Source: Melioribacteraceae bacterium
Lineage (GTDB): Bacteria > Bacteroidota > Ignavibacteria > Ignavibacteriales > Melioribacteraceae
Length of the DNA: 64,000 nt
Assembly: GCA_011525875.1 (NCBI GenBank)
Contig: WYBN01000007.1
Location: 1 to 64,000, forward strand
Reading direction: 5' to 3'
Of the stretch, positions 46,420-57,348 are shown one piece after another. Position 1 is the stretch's first letter. Each line of letters starts with the position of its first letter. Below the pieces are notes generated by a model, which was not told where the DNA came from, did no database searches, and saw only the letters and a list, made by a program, of their open reading frames with translations. The translations under genes and the position numbers were made by a program.

Positions 46420-46833
46420 GTGCCGGGAAAAACTTATAAAAAATCATTTGCTACGGATCCAAAACTCTTGCCAGAAATAGAAGAGTACGTCGTTGAAATT
46501 GCAAAAGAAGCAAAACTTGACGAGAATAAATTTAATAATGTTGCTCTTGCTGTTGCAGAAGCCTCGTCCAACTGCATGCTGCATGGCAATAAGATGGATT
46601 CCACTAAGTTTGTGCACGTTGAGGTAAGTTATGATGAACGGTTTATTGTTATCAAGTTTAGAGATCAAGGCAACGGGTTTGATCTTAAAGGAGTACCTGA
46701 CCCGACTAAACCCGAAAATATTCTTAAAGACAGCGGCAGGGGCATTCACATAATGCGTTCGTTCTTAGATGATTTGAAATATAATTTTACTGATGAGGGA
46801 ACAGAAGTAATAATGACTTTAAAACTAAATTGA
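46420..46833 (+). CDS. RsbW-like anti-sigma factor/HATPase_c kinase
   Basis: A 137-residue single-domain GHKL ATPase of the RsbW/SpoIIAB type. The N box AVAEASSNCMLHGN, G1 box DQGNGFD and G2 box GRGIHIMRSF are intact. Such proteins bind a sigma factor and phosphorylate an anti-anti-sigma STAS protein. Neither partner is adjacent. The start is GTG at 46420 after a ggag site. It may work with a PP2C phosphatase encoded elsewhere. Confidence 0.9.
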   Translation: MPGKTYKKSFATDPKLLPEIEEYVVEIAKEAKLDENKFNNVALAVAEASSNCMLHGNKMDSTKFVHVEVSYDERFIVIKFRDQGNGFDLKGVPDPTKPENILKDSGRGIHIMRSFLDDLKYNFTDEGTEVIMTLKLN

Positions 46834-46936
46834 TTTATTTTCAACTTTCTTCCGTCTTTTCGAAGAATTAAATATTTTATTAATATATTCCTCTAAATAA
46901 TAAATAAAACTTTCTAAAATTTATATGAGGTTAACT

Positions 46937-47902
46937 ATGTCACGAAAGAAAATTGCTTTAATAGGAGGCGGACAGATAGGCGGCGTGCTGAGCCAGTTGA
47001 TTGCTCTTCGGGAATTGGGCGATTGTGTTCTGTTTGATATTGTAGAAGATTTACCGCAGGGAAAAACGCTTGATATTGCAGAAGCCTCTCGAATTGACGG
47101 CTTTGATATCAAACTGGAAGGAACAAACAGCTATGAGCAGATTCATGGCGCAGATCTGATTATTGTCACTGCCGGATTGCCTCGAAAACCCGGCATGAGC
47201 AGGGATGATTTACTCTCTACAAATGCGAATATTATTAAACAGGTGGCAGAAGCTGTAAAAAAATATGCGCCCGATTCTATTGTAATAGTTGTTTCAAATC
47301 CTCTGGATGCTATGGTTACTCTTTTCCAAAAAGTCAGCGGTTTTCCCCATAACAGAGTACTGGGGCAGGCTGGCGTTCTAGATTCTTCGAGATTTTCAAC
47401 CTTTATTGCATGGGAATTGGGAGTTTCGGTTAAGGACGTTAACGCTATGGTGCTCGGGGGCCATGGCGATACTATGGTGCCTCTAACAAGATACGCAAAC
47501 ATTAATGGTATCCCTGTAATGGAGCTTCTCGAAAGAAAATACAATGATGCGGCTAAGGCAAACGAAGTTATGAACGCTATGGTTGAACGGACAAAAATGG
47601 CTGGCGGCGAGGTTGTTAAATTACTTAAGACAGGATCGGCATTTTACTCTCCAGCGTCCGCTTCTATAGCAATGGCTGAAGCAATATTAAAAGATGAAAA
47701 ACGTGTGTTGCCAACTTGCGCATATCTTCAAAATGAATACGGCGTCAATGGTTATTATGTTGGCGTACCTGCAATTTTGGGAGCGAAAGGTGTCGAAAAA
47801 ATCATTGAAATAACATTGAATAACGATGAATCAACTGCCCTCGGAAAATCAATTTCTGCAGTTAAAGGATTGGTTGAAGATATGGAGCGTTTAGGTTTTT
47901 AA
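46937..47902 (+). CDS. mdh: Malate dehydrogenase
   Basis: A 321-residue NAD-dependent dehydrogenase of the LDH-like MDH type. The Rossmann loop is IGGGQIGG, substrate Arg in [14 protein letters not shown], and the catalytic His in [10 protein letters not shown]. The upstream ATG at 46925 is in frame, but ATG 46937 has the tgaggt ribosome site. A bidirectional terminator follows. Confidence 0.96.
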   Translation: MSRKKIALIGGGQIGGVLSQLIALRELGDCVLFDIVEDLPQGKTLDIAEASRIDGFDIKLEGTNSYEQIHGADLIIVTAGLPRKPGMSRDDLLSTNANIIKQVAEAVKKYAPDSIVIVVSNPLDAMVTLFQKVSGFPHNRVLGQAGVLDSSRFSTFIAWELGVSVKDVNAMVLGGHGDTMVPLTRYANINGIPVMELLERKYNDAAKANEVMNAMVERTKMAGGEVVKLLKTGSAFYSPASASIAMAEAILKDEKRVLPTCAYLQNEYGVNGYYVGVPAILGAKGVEKIIEITLNNDESTALGKSISAVKGLVEDMERLGF

Positions 47903-47919
47903 TAGGTCGAACTGATAAC

Positions 47920-47947
47920 AAAAAAGCCCTCGTTTGAGGGCTTTTTT
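47920..47947. terminator. Bidirectional terminator between mdh and rpmA
   Basis: A perfect 12-bp stem with arms aaaaaagccctc and gagggctttttt and a 4-base loop, with A-run before and T-run after, so it works on both strands. It lies 17 bases after mdh and 12 bases beyond the rpmA stop. Confidence 0.9.
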
Positions 47948-47959
47948 ATTAGACAAATT

Positions 47960-48214
47960 TTAGTTTGCGAAAACATTTATATATTTTCTTTTGCCTCTTT
48001 TAACTTCAAATTTAACAATGCCGGTAACAGTTGCAAAAAGTGTATCATCGCCGCCTTTTTTTACATTCACTCCAGGATGAAATTTTGTGCCTTTTTGGCG
48101 TACCAAAATGGAACCGGCAGTTACTGTTTCCCCGCCAAATGCTTTTACTCCTAAATACTGCGGATTGCTATCACGTCCGTTTCGTGATGAACCTTGTCCT
48201 TTTTTATGTGCCAT
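47960..48214 (-). CDS. rpmA: 50S ribosomal protein L27
   Basis: An 84-residue ribosomal protein. The sequence starts [19 protein letters not shown] and continues [19 protein letters not shown], the canonical L27. Note that it begins directly with the mature-type start, with no N-terminal extension of the kind cleaved in Firmicutes. It is 13 bases downstream of rplU. Confidence 0.98.
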   Translation of the reverse strand: MAHKKGQGSSRNGRDSNPQYLGVKAFGGETVTAGSILVRQKGTKFHPGVNVKKGGDDTLFATVTGIVKFEVKRGKRKYINVFAN

Positions 48215-48227
48215 AATTACCTCTTGA

Positions 48228-48536
48228 TTAACCTATTTTCGTTACTTCTATTCGTGATAATTGCTGCCTGTGTCCTTTCAGCCTACGATATGATTTTCTT
48301 CTTTTTTTCTTAAAAATCAACACTTTATCATCTTTTAGATGATCTATTACCTTTGCCGTAACATTAATTCCTTCAACAGTAGGGTTTCCTATCTTGGTAC
48401 TTTTACCGTCCGAGTAAATTAAAACCTTGTCAAAATTAACTTCCGAATCTTTTTCGGCAGCTAATTTGGGCACAAAATATTTTTTATTTTCCTCAACGTT
48501 AAACTGCTGTCCGGCTATATCAACAATTGCAAACAT
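48228..48536 (-). CDS. rplU: 50S ribosomal protein L21
   Basis: A 102-residue ribosomal protein: [20 protein letters not shown] at the start, [39 protein letters not shown] and ENDING VTKIG are the L21 pattern. It is the first gene of the rplU-rpmA operon, with its promoter in 48537-48741, shared with the divergent glutathione peroxidase. Confidence 0.98.
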   Translation of the reverse strand: MFAIVDIAGQQFNVEENKKYFVPKLAAEKDSEVNFDKVLIYSDGKSTKIGNPTVEGINVTAKVIDHLKDDKVLIFKKKRRKSYRRLKGHRQQLSRIEVTKIG

Positions 48537-48741
48537 CAGATTTCTCCCTAATCTTAAAATTCAAGGCTACAAGTATATTAAAAACAACTATTTATGTCAA
48601 TGGAAAGTATTTTTAAAATTCTTAATGATTTGACTAATTGTATGAAAATTCGTTTTGAATAATTCAAATTACTAAAAATTATCAACGATTGAACTTATCT
48701 AACTGAATTTCAGTTATTAAAATAAATCAACCGGGAGTTTT

Positions 48742-49314
48742 ATGAATAATTTATATTCATTAATTTTTTCAATTTTTCTGGTCCTTAATACCAATATCTT
48801 AGCATTAAAAGTTGATAGATTATTTATGGAAGATTCAATTTATAATATTACGGTTCTCGACAACGAGGGTTATCAAATTAGTCTATCTGATTATGAAGGT
48901 AAAGTTTTACTTATAGTAAATGTTGCCAGTAATTGCGGTTATACCACTCAATATAGCGGTCTTCAGGAACTTTACAATCGATTCAAAGACCTCAGTTTTG
49001 AAATTCTGGCATTCCCTTGTAATGATTTCGGCGGGCAGGAGCCCGGGAGTAATGAAGTTATTGCTGATTTCTGCTCGGTGAATTTCGGAGTTACTTTTAA
49101 GCTGTTTGATAAAATTCAAGTTTTAGGTGATGGAAAATCTCCCTTATATGCTATGCTTATCAACAGCCCCTATGTTGAAACCGGGGATGTTAGATGGAAT
49201 TTCGAAAAATTTCTGATTGCACGAGACGGTCAAGTAGTTGAACGTTTTAGAAGCAGCACAGAACCCCTAAGTGAAGAGATAATTACTTCAATTGAAAGCG
49301 AACTAAAAAAATAA
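48742..49314 (+). CDS. Glutathione peroxidase family protein
   Basis: A 190-residue thiol peroxidase. A hydrophobic N-terminus (residues 4-21) suggests export. Peroxidatic Cys65 sits in VNVASNCGYT, the Gln of the tetrad in NDFGGQEPG, and the Trp in VRWNFEKF. Cysteine rather than selenocysteine forms usually use thioredoxin. It protects against peroxides. It starts after a cggga ribosome-like site and is divergent from rplU. Confidence 0.92.
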   Translation: MNNLYSLIFSIFLVLNTNILALKVDRLFMEDSIYNITVLDNEGYQISLSDYEGKVLLIVNVASNCGYTTQYSGLQELYNRFKDLSFEILAFPCNDFGGQEPGSNEVIADFCSVNFGVTFKLFDKIQVLGDGKSPLYAMLINSPYVETGDVRWNFEKFLIARDGQVVERFRSSTEPLSEEIITSIESELKK

Positions 49315-49329
49315 AAAAGCCAGGTTCGG

Positions 49330-49794
49330 CTAATTAATTCCAAACTCGTTTTTAATTTCCAGTTTAGATGAGATTAATTCTTTATGCTCAAGATTAAGGT
49401 TTCTGCTTATTGTCCTGACAAAGTATTCTTCATGTGCATTAAGTTTCCCGTCAATTAAAATTAGCCGCCATAAATTTTTTAATATTTCATATTTTTCTTC
49501 TTTTGTGTAGTATTTGTTTATTTCGTCAGTGTACTCGTAAAGGCTGACGCTTTGATTCATTTTCTTTTTTGCTAGACTAAAAAGTTCATCAATTTCCGAT
49601 TCGGTAAGTTTAAATTCAGCAGTCATAATATCTTTTATAAGTTTTAGTTCCCCGCTCGAAAACTCCTCGTCAGCTTTTGCGACTTCTATAAATAAAGCGC
49701 ATGTAGCTACTTGAAGTTTGGATCCTTCAGCATCTTTAATCGTTCCGAGAGAGACTTGGTTTTCGCTAAAAAGTCTTTTTAAATAATTAAACAT
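49330..49794 (-). CDS. TerB-family protein (COG4103-like)
   Basis: A 154-residue, all-helical protein. The helical pattern VATCALFIEVAKADEEFSSGE and the later WRLILIDGKLNAHEEYFVRTI, with Asp residues arranged as metal ligands, match the TerB/tellurite-resistance-associated superfamily. Function is unknown. It lies six bases after malQ on the same strand, so it is the second gene of a two-gene unit. Confidence 0.8.
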   Translation of the reverse strand: MFNYLKRLFSENQVSLGTIKDAEGSKLQVATCALFIEVAKADEEFSSGELKLIKDIMTAEFKLTESEIDELFSLAKKKMNQSVSLYEYTDEINKYYTKEEKYEILKNLWRLILIDGKLNAHEEYFVRTISRNLNLEHKELISSKLEIKNEFGIN

Positions 49795-49800
49795 TGTCTG

Positions 49801-51339
49801 TCATCCATTATTAACATTTAGTTCGACATTTTCAGGTTCTTTTGGAGGTCTTTCGTATAACTCCGTCATGAGTTTGTATTTAAAAGCTAATTTCTCATCA
49901 ATTTGATCCCAGGAAAATCTCCAAGTCCAGTTACCGCCCGGTTTACTCGGGTAATTCATTCTTGCATCTGTGCCAAGATTTAAAATATCCTGCATTGGTA
50001 TAATAACAATGTTTGCAACAGAAGCATACGCTGCAGTAATCAGAGCGGAGCACATATCGCCGCCAAAATAATTTAAATAGTTCTGAGCCCATTCATAAAT
50101 TCCTGATCCCATTTTTTTTTCATTAAGGAAAAAGCCCTTTGTTGTATCATTATCATGAGAGCCGGTAAAGACAACACAATTGGCAACATGATTATGAGGC
50201 AGGAATTTTTTTTCTCCGGTTTCTCCAAAAGCGAACTGCAGAATTTTCATGCCAGGGAAATTGAAATGATCTCTCAAGGCTTCTACTTCCTTTGTGATTA
50301 CGCCAAGATCTTCCGCCAAAATCGGAACATCGCCAAGATGTTTTTTTACCGAGTTGAATAACTCATATCCAGGAGCTTTTACCCACTGTCCTTTAATTGC
50401 CGTGATGGCATCGCCGGGAATTTCCCAATAAGCCTCAAGTCCTCGGAAATGATCAATTCTAACAATGTCTACAAACTCATACATTTTTGCAAGTCTCTGA
50501 CGCCACCAAAGGAAGTCGTCTTTTTTCATCTCGTTCCATTTGTAGAGAGGATTTCCCCAGAGTTGCCCTGTTTCGCTGAAATAATCCGGTGGAACTCCTG
50601 CGACAAATTCCAATTTACCATTTACATTCACACTGAAAAGTTTTTTATTTGCCCATAAATCGGAGCTGTCGTAGGCAATGAAAATCGGAAGGTCGCCAAT
50701 AATTTTTACCCCCTTTGAATTGGCATAATCTTTAACTGCCTGCCATTGATTAAAGAAATTATACTGTAGAAATATTTGATACTCATACTCGTCCTTCAAT
50801 TCAGTCTTCCACTTTTCAACGGCACCACTTTCTCTGAATGCAATTTCCTTCCGCCATTCGGCCCAAACTACTCCATTATGAAAGTTTTTTACCGCCATGA
50901 AAAGTGCATAATCCTCCAGCCAGAAATTATTTTTTTCAATAAAATCCTCGTAAACAGCATGTACATTTTTATTCATTGCAATAAAATTTTGGTAAGCTTT
51001 CCTTAAAATTGAATTTTTGTAACTAATCACTTCGCCGTAATCAATTTTATGAGGATTCCATTGTTTATCAAAAATAATATCAGACTCGTTCAATAAACCG
51101 TTTTTGATAAGTATTTCCGGGCTTATTAAAAGAGGATTTCCTGCAAATGCTGAAAAGTTTTGATAAGGCGAATCGCCATAACCGGTGGGTCCCAGCGGAA
51201 ATACCTGCCAAAGAGTCTGACCGGCAGATTCAAGAAAATCAACAAAGTTAAAAGCTTCTTTGCCGAAATCGCCTATGCCAAATTTCGAAGGCAGTGAAGT
51301 CGGGTGAAGAAGTATTCCTGCGGAACGGTTGTATTTCAT
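49801..51339 (-). CDS. malQ: 4-alpha-glucanotransferase
   Basis: A 512-residue GH77 amylomaltase. The start AGILLHPTSLPSKFGIGDFG, WQVFPLGPTGYGDSPYQ, DLPIFIAYDSSDLW, VRIDHFRGLEAYW (with the nucleophile Asp), ILAEDLGVIT and FTGSHDNDT are all family motifs. The enzyme shuffles malto-oligosaccharides in glycogen or maltodextrin use. Confidence 0.97.
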   Translation of the reverse strand: MKYNRSAGILLHPTSLPSKFGIGDFGKEAFNFVDFLESAGQTLWQVFPLGPTGYGDSPYQNFSAFAGNPLLISPEILIKNGLLNESDIIFDKQWNPHKIDYGEVISYKNSILRKAYQNFIAMNKNVHAVYEDFIEKNNFWLEDYALFMAVKNFHNGVVWAEWRKEIAFRESGAVEKWKTELKDEYEYQIFLQYNFFNQWQAVKDYANSKGVKIIGDLPIFIAYDSSDLWANKKLFSVNVNGKLEFVAGVPPDYFSETGQLWGNPLYKWNEMKKDDFLWWRQRLAKMYEFVDIVRIDHFRGLEAYWEIPGDAITAIKGQWVKAPGYELFNSVKKHLGDVPILAEDLGVITKEVEALRDHFNFPGMKILQFAFGETGEKKFLPHNHVANCVVFTGSHDNDTTKGFFLNEKKMGSGIYEWAQNYLNYFGGDMCSALITAAYASVANIVIIPMQDILNLGTDARMNYPSKPGGNWTWRFSWDQIDEKLAFKYKLMTELYERPPKEPENVELNVNNG

Positions 51340-51613
51340 ATTTTCCCCTTTAGTAAAATTTTTTATAAAAAAATATTTAAAACAAAAATTGACTCTTTAT
51401 AATAAAATATATTTTTTTATTTTAAAAGCAGTGTTCAGAATAAACTTTTTGAATTATTTTTTCTTTTATGATTCAGGTGATTGCTTAAGGATATTTTTTT
51501 CTTTAACTTGAACCACTAAATAATGACTGATCGCCTGTCTTATTTTTATGTTAAAATTAAAATGAATTAATAATTTCTTTAATCCAAAATACTGTTAATG
51601 ATTGGAGAGATAG
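51340..51613. other. Divergent malQ/nrdJ intergenic region
   Basis: This AT-rich spacer holds both promoters. A weak 8-bp pairing (caggtgat 51474-51481 with atcgcctg 51530-51537, one wobble) is the only structure I see. I looked for a cobalamin riboswitch, reasonable ahead of a B12 enzyme, and found no B12-box-like sequence. A ggagag ribosome site precedes the nrdJ start. Confidence 0.4.
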
Positions 51614-54600
51614 ATGAAGATTACTCGCCTATTTACTACGGCTGATCAAGAGCCATTCGACTTGATAGAGTTTACAAAAAGAACATCAGAAATAAAAAAT
51701 CCGGACGGCTCAATAGTTTTCAGGATGGAAGATGTTTTAGTTCCTAAACAATGGTCGCAAGTTGCCACAGATATTATTGCACAAAAATATTTTCGTAAGG
51801 CTGGGGTTCCGCGCCTTCTAAAAAAAATACCTGAGAAGGGAGTTCCCCGATGGCTTCAACCATCAACGGCAGATATTGAACAGTTAGAAAAACTGCCGGA
51901 GAAAGAAAGATATTCATCCGAAACCGATTCGAGACAGGTTTTCCACCGACTTGCAGGCACATGGACTTATTGGGGTTGGAAAGCAGAGTATTTCGATACA
52001 GAAGAAGATGCGAAAGCTTTTTATGATGAATTGGTTTATATGCTCGCTAATCAATATGCTGCGCCTAACAGTCCACAGTGGTTTAATACAGGATTAAATT
52101 GGGCTTATGGAATCAACGGTCCGTCTCAAGGGCATTACTATGTCGACTATAAAACGGGAAAATTAATCCAATCTGTTGATGCATACACACACCCGCAGCC
52201 TCATGCTTGTTTCATTCAATCGATAAAAGATGATCTTGTGAATGAAGGAGGCATAATGGATCTATGGGTTCGTGAAGCTCGTTTATTTAAATACGGGTCT
52301 GGAACCGGAACAAATTTTTCTGATCTGCGCGGTGTAAACGAGCCGCTAAGCGGCGGTGGAAAATCTTCTGGCTTGATGTCTTTCTTAAAAATTGGAGACA
52401 GGTCGGCAGGAGCTATTAAATCCGGCGGCACTACTCGACGAGCAGCTAAGATGGTTACGTTAGATATAGATCATCCCGATATCTCAGAATTTATTAATTG
52501 GAAAGTTAAAGAAGAGCAGAAAGTAGCGGCATTAGTCACCGGCTCGCAAATCTGTAATTTTCATTTAAACAATATCATGAAAGCCTGCTATCTCGAACAC
52601 CCTGAGAATGACCGATTCAATAAAAGTTCCAACAAGCGGCTTAAAAAAGCTGTTATCGATGCTCGAAATGCGAAGATCCCGCAGAATTATATCGAAAGGG
52701 TTATTCACCTCGCAAAACTCGGATTCAAATCAATTGAATTTCCCATTTACGATACAGACTGGAATTCGGATTCTTATGCAACAGTATCGGGACAAAATTC
52801 CAATAATTCAGTACGCGTATCTAATGATTTTATGAATGCCGTTACAAATAATAACGATTGGAATTTATACTGGCGTACCGAAAAAAGAAAAGCGGATAAA
52901 GAAGGACGCACTCCGAGACCTTGCAAGCTTCTTAAAGCAAGAGATTTGTGGGAAGACATTGCTTATGCTGCATGGGCTTCAGCAGATCCAGGCTTGCAAT
53001 TCGATTCGACAATAAATGAATGGCATACTTGTCCAGAAGACGGTAGAATAAGAGCATCCAATCCCTGCAGTGAATATATGTTCCTTGATGATACTGCATG
53101 CAACTTGGCTTCTCTTAATCTTGTTAAATTCTATGATGTAGAAAAACAAATAATTGATATTAATGCTTACAGACACGCCACAACTCTTTGGACGGTTGTT
53201 CTTGAAATAAGCGTACTAATGGCTCAATATCCAAGCAAAGAGGTCGCTCAGAATAGTTATGATTTCAGAACTCTTGGGCTTGGTTACGCTAACCTTGGGT
53301 CGCTTCTGATGCGGCAGGGGATCCCATACGACAGTAAACAAGCCTCAGCAATCTGTGGTGCGTTGACTGCTATAATGCACATGAGAGCTTATGCAACCTC
53401 TTCTCAATTGGCTTCCGAGAAAGGAACATTTTCTAAATACGAAGAGAATAAAGAACACATGCTTAGGGTGATACGAAATCACAGAAGAGCAGCCTATAAT
53501 GTTCCTCACAGCGAATACGAAGGTTTGACTATTTACCCGGTTGGGATTGATCCTAAACATTGTCCGTCCGATTTACTGAAGGCAGCGCGTGAAGATGCTG
53601 ATAGAGCTATGGATTTAGGGATTAAGCATGGTTTCAAAAATGCTCAGGTGACTGTTATTGCGCCTACCGGAACTATCGGGCTTGTAATGGATTGCGATAC
53701 AACAGGCATAGAACCCGATTACGCTCTCGTGAAATTTAAAAAACTGGCAGGCGGCGGTTATTTTAAGATTATTAATCAATCCATTCCGCCTGCGTTAGAA
53801 AGACTCGGTTACAACAAAGAGCAGATAAATGAGATCATTAAATACGCAAAAGGTACTGGCTCGCTCAACGGCTGCCCCTACATTAATCCAGAATCACTTA
53901 GAGCAAAGGGTTTTACAAGCGAGGCTATAACTAAGATGGAAGCCTTGCTGCCTTCCGTATTCGAGCTTAGCTTTGCATTCAATAAATACAATCTTGGCAT
54001 TGACTTCTGCAAGAATAATTTAAAACTTTCTGATGAGCAGCTAAGCGATCTGGATTTCGATCTACTCACCGCTATAGGTTTCTCAAGAGAAGAAATTGCA
54101 ACTGCTAATGATTATGTATGCGGCACAATGACGGTGGAATTTGCTCCTTTTTTGAAGCACGAGCATTATCCTGTTTTTGACTGCGCTAACAAATGCGGTA
54201 AGAAAGGCACCCGTTTCATTAAAGCCGATGCTCATATTAAAATGATGGCTGCAGCTCAGCCGTTTATTTCTGGCGCGATATCCAAGACAATTAATCTGCC
54301 TAATCATGCAAGTATAGACGATGTTAAAGAGGCTTATTTGGAATCGTGGAAACTCGGAGTCAAAGCAAATGCCTTATACCGTGACGGTTCGAAGCTTTCT
54401 CAACCGCTCAATACTGTTTCGGAAGAAGAGAAAGAAGAATTTATTGAGCGGAAAGAACAAAATGATATTGTGAAAATTGCAGAGAAAATTATTCATAGAT
54501 ATATTGCAAAGAGAAGAAGACTCCCTGATAGACGGGGCGGATATACCCAGAAGGCAAAAATCAGCGGACAAACTGTTTATATTAGAACCGGCGAATATGA

Positions 54601-55189
54601 AAGCGGGGAACTCGGAGAAATATTTATAGATATGGCTAAAGAAGGCGCCGCTTTCAGAAGCCTTCTAAACAACTTCGCAATAGCTATTTCCCTTGGATTA
54701 CAGCACGGTGTGCCTCTCGAAGAATTCGTTGATGCTTTTATATTTACAAGGTTTGAACCGAGCGGACCTGTAAGCGGCAACAACCGGATTAAAATGTCTA
54801 CATCGGTTATCGATTACATTTTCCGTGAGCTTGCAGTAACTTACCTCAGCAGAAATGAGCTTGCTCATGTAGATGAGAATGAAATGCAGAAAAAATCATC
54901 AAACCGTCTTCCTCTCATTGAACCTGATTATGAGAGCGAGGAAATTGTAAGCGAGAGAATGATTGAACTTGATCAAACAGATACCGACTTCGAACCTGTT
55001 TTAAACTCAGGCAATGGCAACAGATTGAACTCTGAGAACAAAATGTTTTCTACACATAAAGAAGTTGCCAAAGCAAGAGAAAGAGGATATACCGGCGACA
55101 TCTGCCCTGAGTGCGGAAGTATGACTATGGTTAGGAACGGCACATGTCTGAAATGCCAAACATGCGGTTCCACAACAGGCTGCAGTTAA
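51614..55189 (+). CDS. nrdJ: Vitamin B12-dependent (class II) ribonucleotide reductase
   Basis: A 1191-residue adenosylcobalamin-dependent reductase that makes deoxyribonucleotides with or without oxygen. [22 protein letters not shown]-like [29 protein letters not shown] with the active-site Cys, VIAPTGTIG and [10 protein letters not shown] are class II motifs. The C-terminus ends in a Cys-rich finger ([20 protein letters not shown]) that supplies reducing thiols. Length is normal for the large NrdJ type. A terminator follows. Confidence 0.97.
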   Translation: MKITRLFTTADQEPFDLIEFTKRTSEIKNPDGSIVFRMEDVLVPKQWSQVATDIIAQKYFRKAGVPRLLKKIPEKGVPRWLQPSTADIEQLEKLPEKERYSSETDSRQVFHRLAGTWTYWGWKAEYFDTEEDAKAFYDELVYMLANQYAAPNSPQWFNTGLNWAYGINGPSQGHYYVDYKTGKLIQSVDAYTHPQPHACFIQSIKDDLVNEGGIMDLWVREARLFKYGSGTGTNFSDLRGVNEPLSGGGKSSGLMSFLKIGDRSAGAIKSGGTTRRAAKMVTLDIDHPDISEFINWKVKEEQKVAALVTGSQICNFHLNNIMKACYLEHPENDRFNKSSNKRLKKAVIDARNAKIPQNYIERVIHLAKLGFKSIEFPIYDTDWNSDSYATVSGQNSNNSVRVSNDFMNAVTNNNDWNLYWRTEKRKADKEGRTPRPCKLLKARDLWEDIAYAAWASADPGLQFDSTINEWHTCPEDGRIRASNPCSEYMFLDDTACNLASLNLVKFYDVEKQIIDINAYRHATTLWTVVLEISVLMAQYPSKEVAQNSYDFRTLGLGYANLGSLLMRQGIPYDSKQASAICGALTAIMHMRAYATSSQLASEKGTFSKYEENKEHMLRVIRNHRRAAYNVPHSEYEGLTIYPVGIDPKHCPSDLLKAAREDADRAMDLGIKHGFKNAQVTVIAPTGTIGLVMDCDTTGIEPDYALVKFKKLAGGGYFKIINQSIPPALERLGYNKEQINEIIKYAKGTGSLNGCPYINPESLRAKGFTSEAITKMEALLPSVFELSFAFNKYNLGIDFCKNNLKLSDEQLSDLDFDLLTAIGFSREEIATANDYVCGTMTVEFAPFLKHEHYPVFDCANKCGKKGTRFIKADAHIKMMAAAQPFISGAISKTINLPNHASIDDVKEAYLESWKLGVKANALYRDGSKLSQPLNTVSEEEKEEFIERKEQNDIVKIAEKIIHRYIAKRRRLPDRRGGYTQKAKISGQTVYIRTGEYESGELGEIFIDMAKEGAAFRSLLNNFAIAISLGLQHGVPLEEFVDAFIFTRFEPSGPVSGNNRIKMSTSVIDYIFRELAVTYLSRNELAHVDENEMQKKSSNRLPLIEPDYESEEIVSERMIELDQTDTDFEPVLNSGNGNRLNSENKMFSTHKEVAKARERGYTGDICPECGSMTMVRNGTCLKCQTCGSTTGCS

Positions 55190-55200
55190 ACAAATTTGAT

Positions 55201-55227
55201 AAAAAGGGCTTAAACAAGCCCTTTTTT
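55201..55227 (+). terminator. Rho-independent terminator after nrdJ
   Basis: An 11-bp stem (aaaaagggctt and aagcccttttt) with a 4-base loop (aaac) and a T-run of six, starting 12 bases after the stop. Confidence 0.9.
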
Positions 55228-55292
55228 AATAAGTGTTTTTCGTTGACTTTTCCTATCAAAAGCAATACATTCTCAACCTTAATTTTAAATAG

Positions 55293-55970
55293 ATGATCAT
55301 TGAGAATTTTCATATAGTTGAACAAAATATCCTTCAGCATTGTCTTAAAGCCGGAAGGATAAACGAAAAGATAAAGCTGATTGCTGTCTCGAAAAATCAG
55401 TCAATTAAAAAGATTGAAGAAGCAATCCGAGCCGGAATTAAAGATTTTGGCGAAAATAAAGCTCAAGAATTTAAGGACAAATGCAGTGTTATTCGTGGTG
55501 ATTTGAACTGGCATTTTATTGGTCATTTGCAAACCAATAAAGTTAAGTATATTATTGAATCTGCAGAATACATACATTCAGTTGATTCAATAAAAATTGC
55601 TGTTGAAATCAATAAGCGAGCTGAACAAATAAATAAGCTGCAGAAAATTTTGATAGAAATTAATACTGGCGGCGAAGATTCTAAGTTCGGTATAAAAAAT
55701 TATGAAGAACTTGAAAAATTATCGGAATATATCGTGTCACTTCCAAATTTAATTTTTTCGGGACTAATGACAATGGCTCCGTTTACTTCCGATACGAAAC
55801 TCATTCGGAAATGTTTCTCTAAGCTGCGAGACTATAAAGACAAGCTTAATTCGATAGGTTACAAGTTGGAAGAGCTTTCAATGGGAATGACAAACGATTA
55901 CGAAATCGCAATTGAAGAAGGGTCTACTATGCTGAGGATTGGAACTGCGATTTTTGGTCAAAGAGATTAA
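55293..55970 (+). CDS. yggS: PLP homeostasis protein YggS/YlmE
   Basis: A 225-residue alanine-racemase-fold PLP protein. The PLP lysine is in IKLIAVSKNQ, followed by DFGENKAQEF, HFIGHLQTNK, SGLMTMAP and LSMGMTNDYEIAIEEGSTMLRIGTAIFG, all family motifs. It balances PLP and amino-acid pools. It is 17 bases before divIVA, an order also seen in Firmicutes (ylmE ... divIVA). Confidence 0.95.
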   Translation: MIIENFHIVEQNILQHCLKAGRINEKIKLIAVSKNQSIKKIEEAIRAGIKDFGENKAQEFKDKCSVIRGDLNWHFIGHLQTNKVKYIIESAEYIHSVDSIKIAVEINKRAEQINKLQKILIEINTGGEDSKFGIKNYEELEKLSEYIVSLPNLIFSGLMTMAPFTSDTKLIRKCFSKLRDYKDKLNSIGYKLEELSMGMTNDYEIAIEEGSTMLRIGTAIFGQRD

Positions 55971-55987
55971 ACAATGAGGATTGAATA

Positions 55988-56530
55988 ATGAAATTTACTC
56001 CTTATAATATTAAGAACCAGGAATTTAACAGATCGCTCAAAGGTTATGATAAAGAAGAGGTTAAAACCTTTCTTGAATCTTTAGCGCTTGAATTCGGACA
56101 GCTTCTTGACGAGAATGAAACTTTGAAGAAAAAAGTTGGGAGCTTTGAGGAGGAGATCAAAGATTTCAAAAAATTAGAAAAGACGCTTCAGAGTACTTTG
56201 GTTACCGCTCAAGAAAGCTCTGCTAAGTCCATTGAATCTGCCCGTAAGCAAAATGCTCTTATTATAAAGGAAGCTGAGATAAAAGCTTTTCAATTAATTG
56301 AAAAAGCAAAGGAAGAAGCCGACCAGATTAGAAGCGCAGTGTTCCGGCTTAGAGAAGAGAAACATCTGCTGATTGCAAAATTAAAAGCGATGATCGAAAC
56401 CCAAACAAAAGTTCTTGACTTAAATTCTGATATAATTGAAACTAAAAGAGAGCCAGCTCAGGCGCCTTCAATACCAAAAAAAGAATCCGTCGAAATAGAT
56501 GTTGAAAATATCCTTGAGAAATTGTTATGA
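55988..56530 (+). CDS. divIVA: DivIVA domain protein
   Basis: A 180-residue protein: N-terminal DivIVA lipid-binding domain with the consensus TPYNIKNQEFNRSLKGYDKEEVKTFL (shown across residues 3-28), then a long coiled coil to about residue 145, and a short acidic C-terminus. DivIVA marks negatively curved membrane at poles and septa and is mostly known from Firmicutes and Actinobacteria, but also occurs in some Gram-negatives. It overlaps punA by four bases. Confidence 0.9.
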   Translation: MKFTPYNIKNQEFNRSLKGYDKEEVKTFLESLALEFGQLLDENETLKKKVGSFEEEIKDFKKLEKTLQSTLVTAQESSAKSIESARKQNALIIKEAEIKAFQLIEKAKEEADQIRSAVFRLREEKHLLIAKLKAMIETQTKVLDLNSDIIETKREPAQAPSIPKKESVEIDVENILEKLL

Positions 56531-57348
56531 CAAATCTATCCAGCAGTATTAGCCAAACTCTCGAAGTTATCAGAAAAAAGACTGATAAGAACTACAGTAT
56601 TGGAATTATTCTCGGCACCGGTTTGGGAGGTTTGGTTAACGATATTGAAGTTGAAGCCGAAATTGATTATCGCGATCTGCCGCACTTCGCATTGTCCACA
56701 GTGGAGTCTCACAGCGGGAAGCTGATTTTTGGCAGGCTTGGCGGACGCGATGTTGTAGCTATGCAGGGACGTTTTCATTACTACGAAGGTTATTCGATGA
56801 AACAGATTACCTATCCGATAAGAGTGATGAAAAAACTCGGCGTTAATACGCTTCTTATCTCTAATGCCTGTGGGGGAATGAATCCAGTTTATTCAAATGG
56901 CGATATCATGATCATGACCGACCACATTAATCTTCTGGGCGATAATCCATTGATTGGTAAAAATGAGGATGAATTTGGGCCCCGATTTCCTGATATGAGT
57001 GAACCTTATTGTAAAGAGTTGATTAAAATGGCAGAAGAAATTGCCCTTCAAAATAATATTAAAGTTCACCGTGGAGTTTATGTCGCGGTGGCAGGTCCTA
57101 ATCTTGAAACTCGTGCGGAATATATATTCCTTAGAAGTATTGGCGCCGATGTGGTCGGTATGTCTACAGTTCCTGAAAATATTGTCGCAAATCATATGGG
57201 CATGAAGGTTTTGGGGTTAAGCATAGTAACAGATGAATGTTTCCCGGATTCTCTGAAACCTGTTGATGTAGCCGAAATTATTAACACCGCAATGAAAGCA
57301 GAACCTAAAATGACTTTGATTATGCGCGAGGTTATAAAAAGGTTATGA
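56527..57348 (+). CDS. punA: Purine nucleoside phosphorylase
   Basis: A 273-residue trimeric-type (PNP/MTAP family) phosphorylase. IGIILGTGLGGLV, HSGKLIFG, MQGRFHYYEGY, SNACGGMNP, GPNLETRAEY and GMSTVPENIVANHMGMKVLGLS are its hallmarks. It phosphorolyses guanosine and inosine for purine salvage. It is translationally coupled to divIVA and to the following membrane gene (ATGA). Confidence 0.95.
   Translation: MTNLSSSISQTLEVIRKKTDKNYSIGIILGTGLGGLVNDIEVEAEIDYRDLPHFALSTVESHSGKLIFGRLGGRDVVAMQGRFHYYEGYSMKQITYPIRVMKKLGVNTLLISNACGGMNPVYSNGDIMIMTDHINLLGDNPLIGKNEDEFGPRFPDMSEPYCKELIKMAEEIALQNNIKVHRGVYVAVAGPNLETRAEYIFLRSIGADVVGMSTVPENIVANHMGMKVLGLSIVTDECFPDSLKPVDVAEIINTAMKAEPKMTLIMREVIKRL

Noticed and set aside
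51340..51613. Cobalamin riboswitch ahead of nrdJ
   Set aside because: No B12-box-like sequence and only one weak stem were seen by eye; a covariance-model search would settle it.
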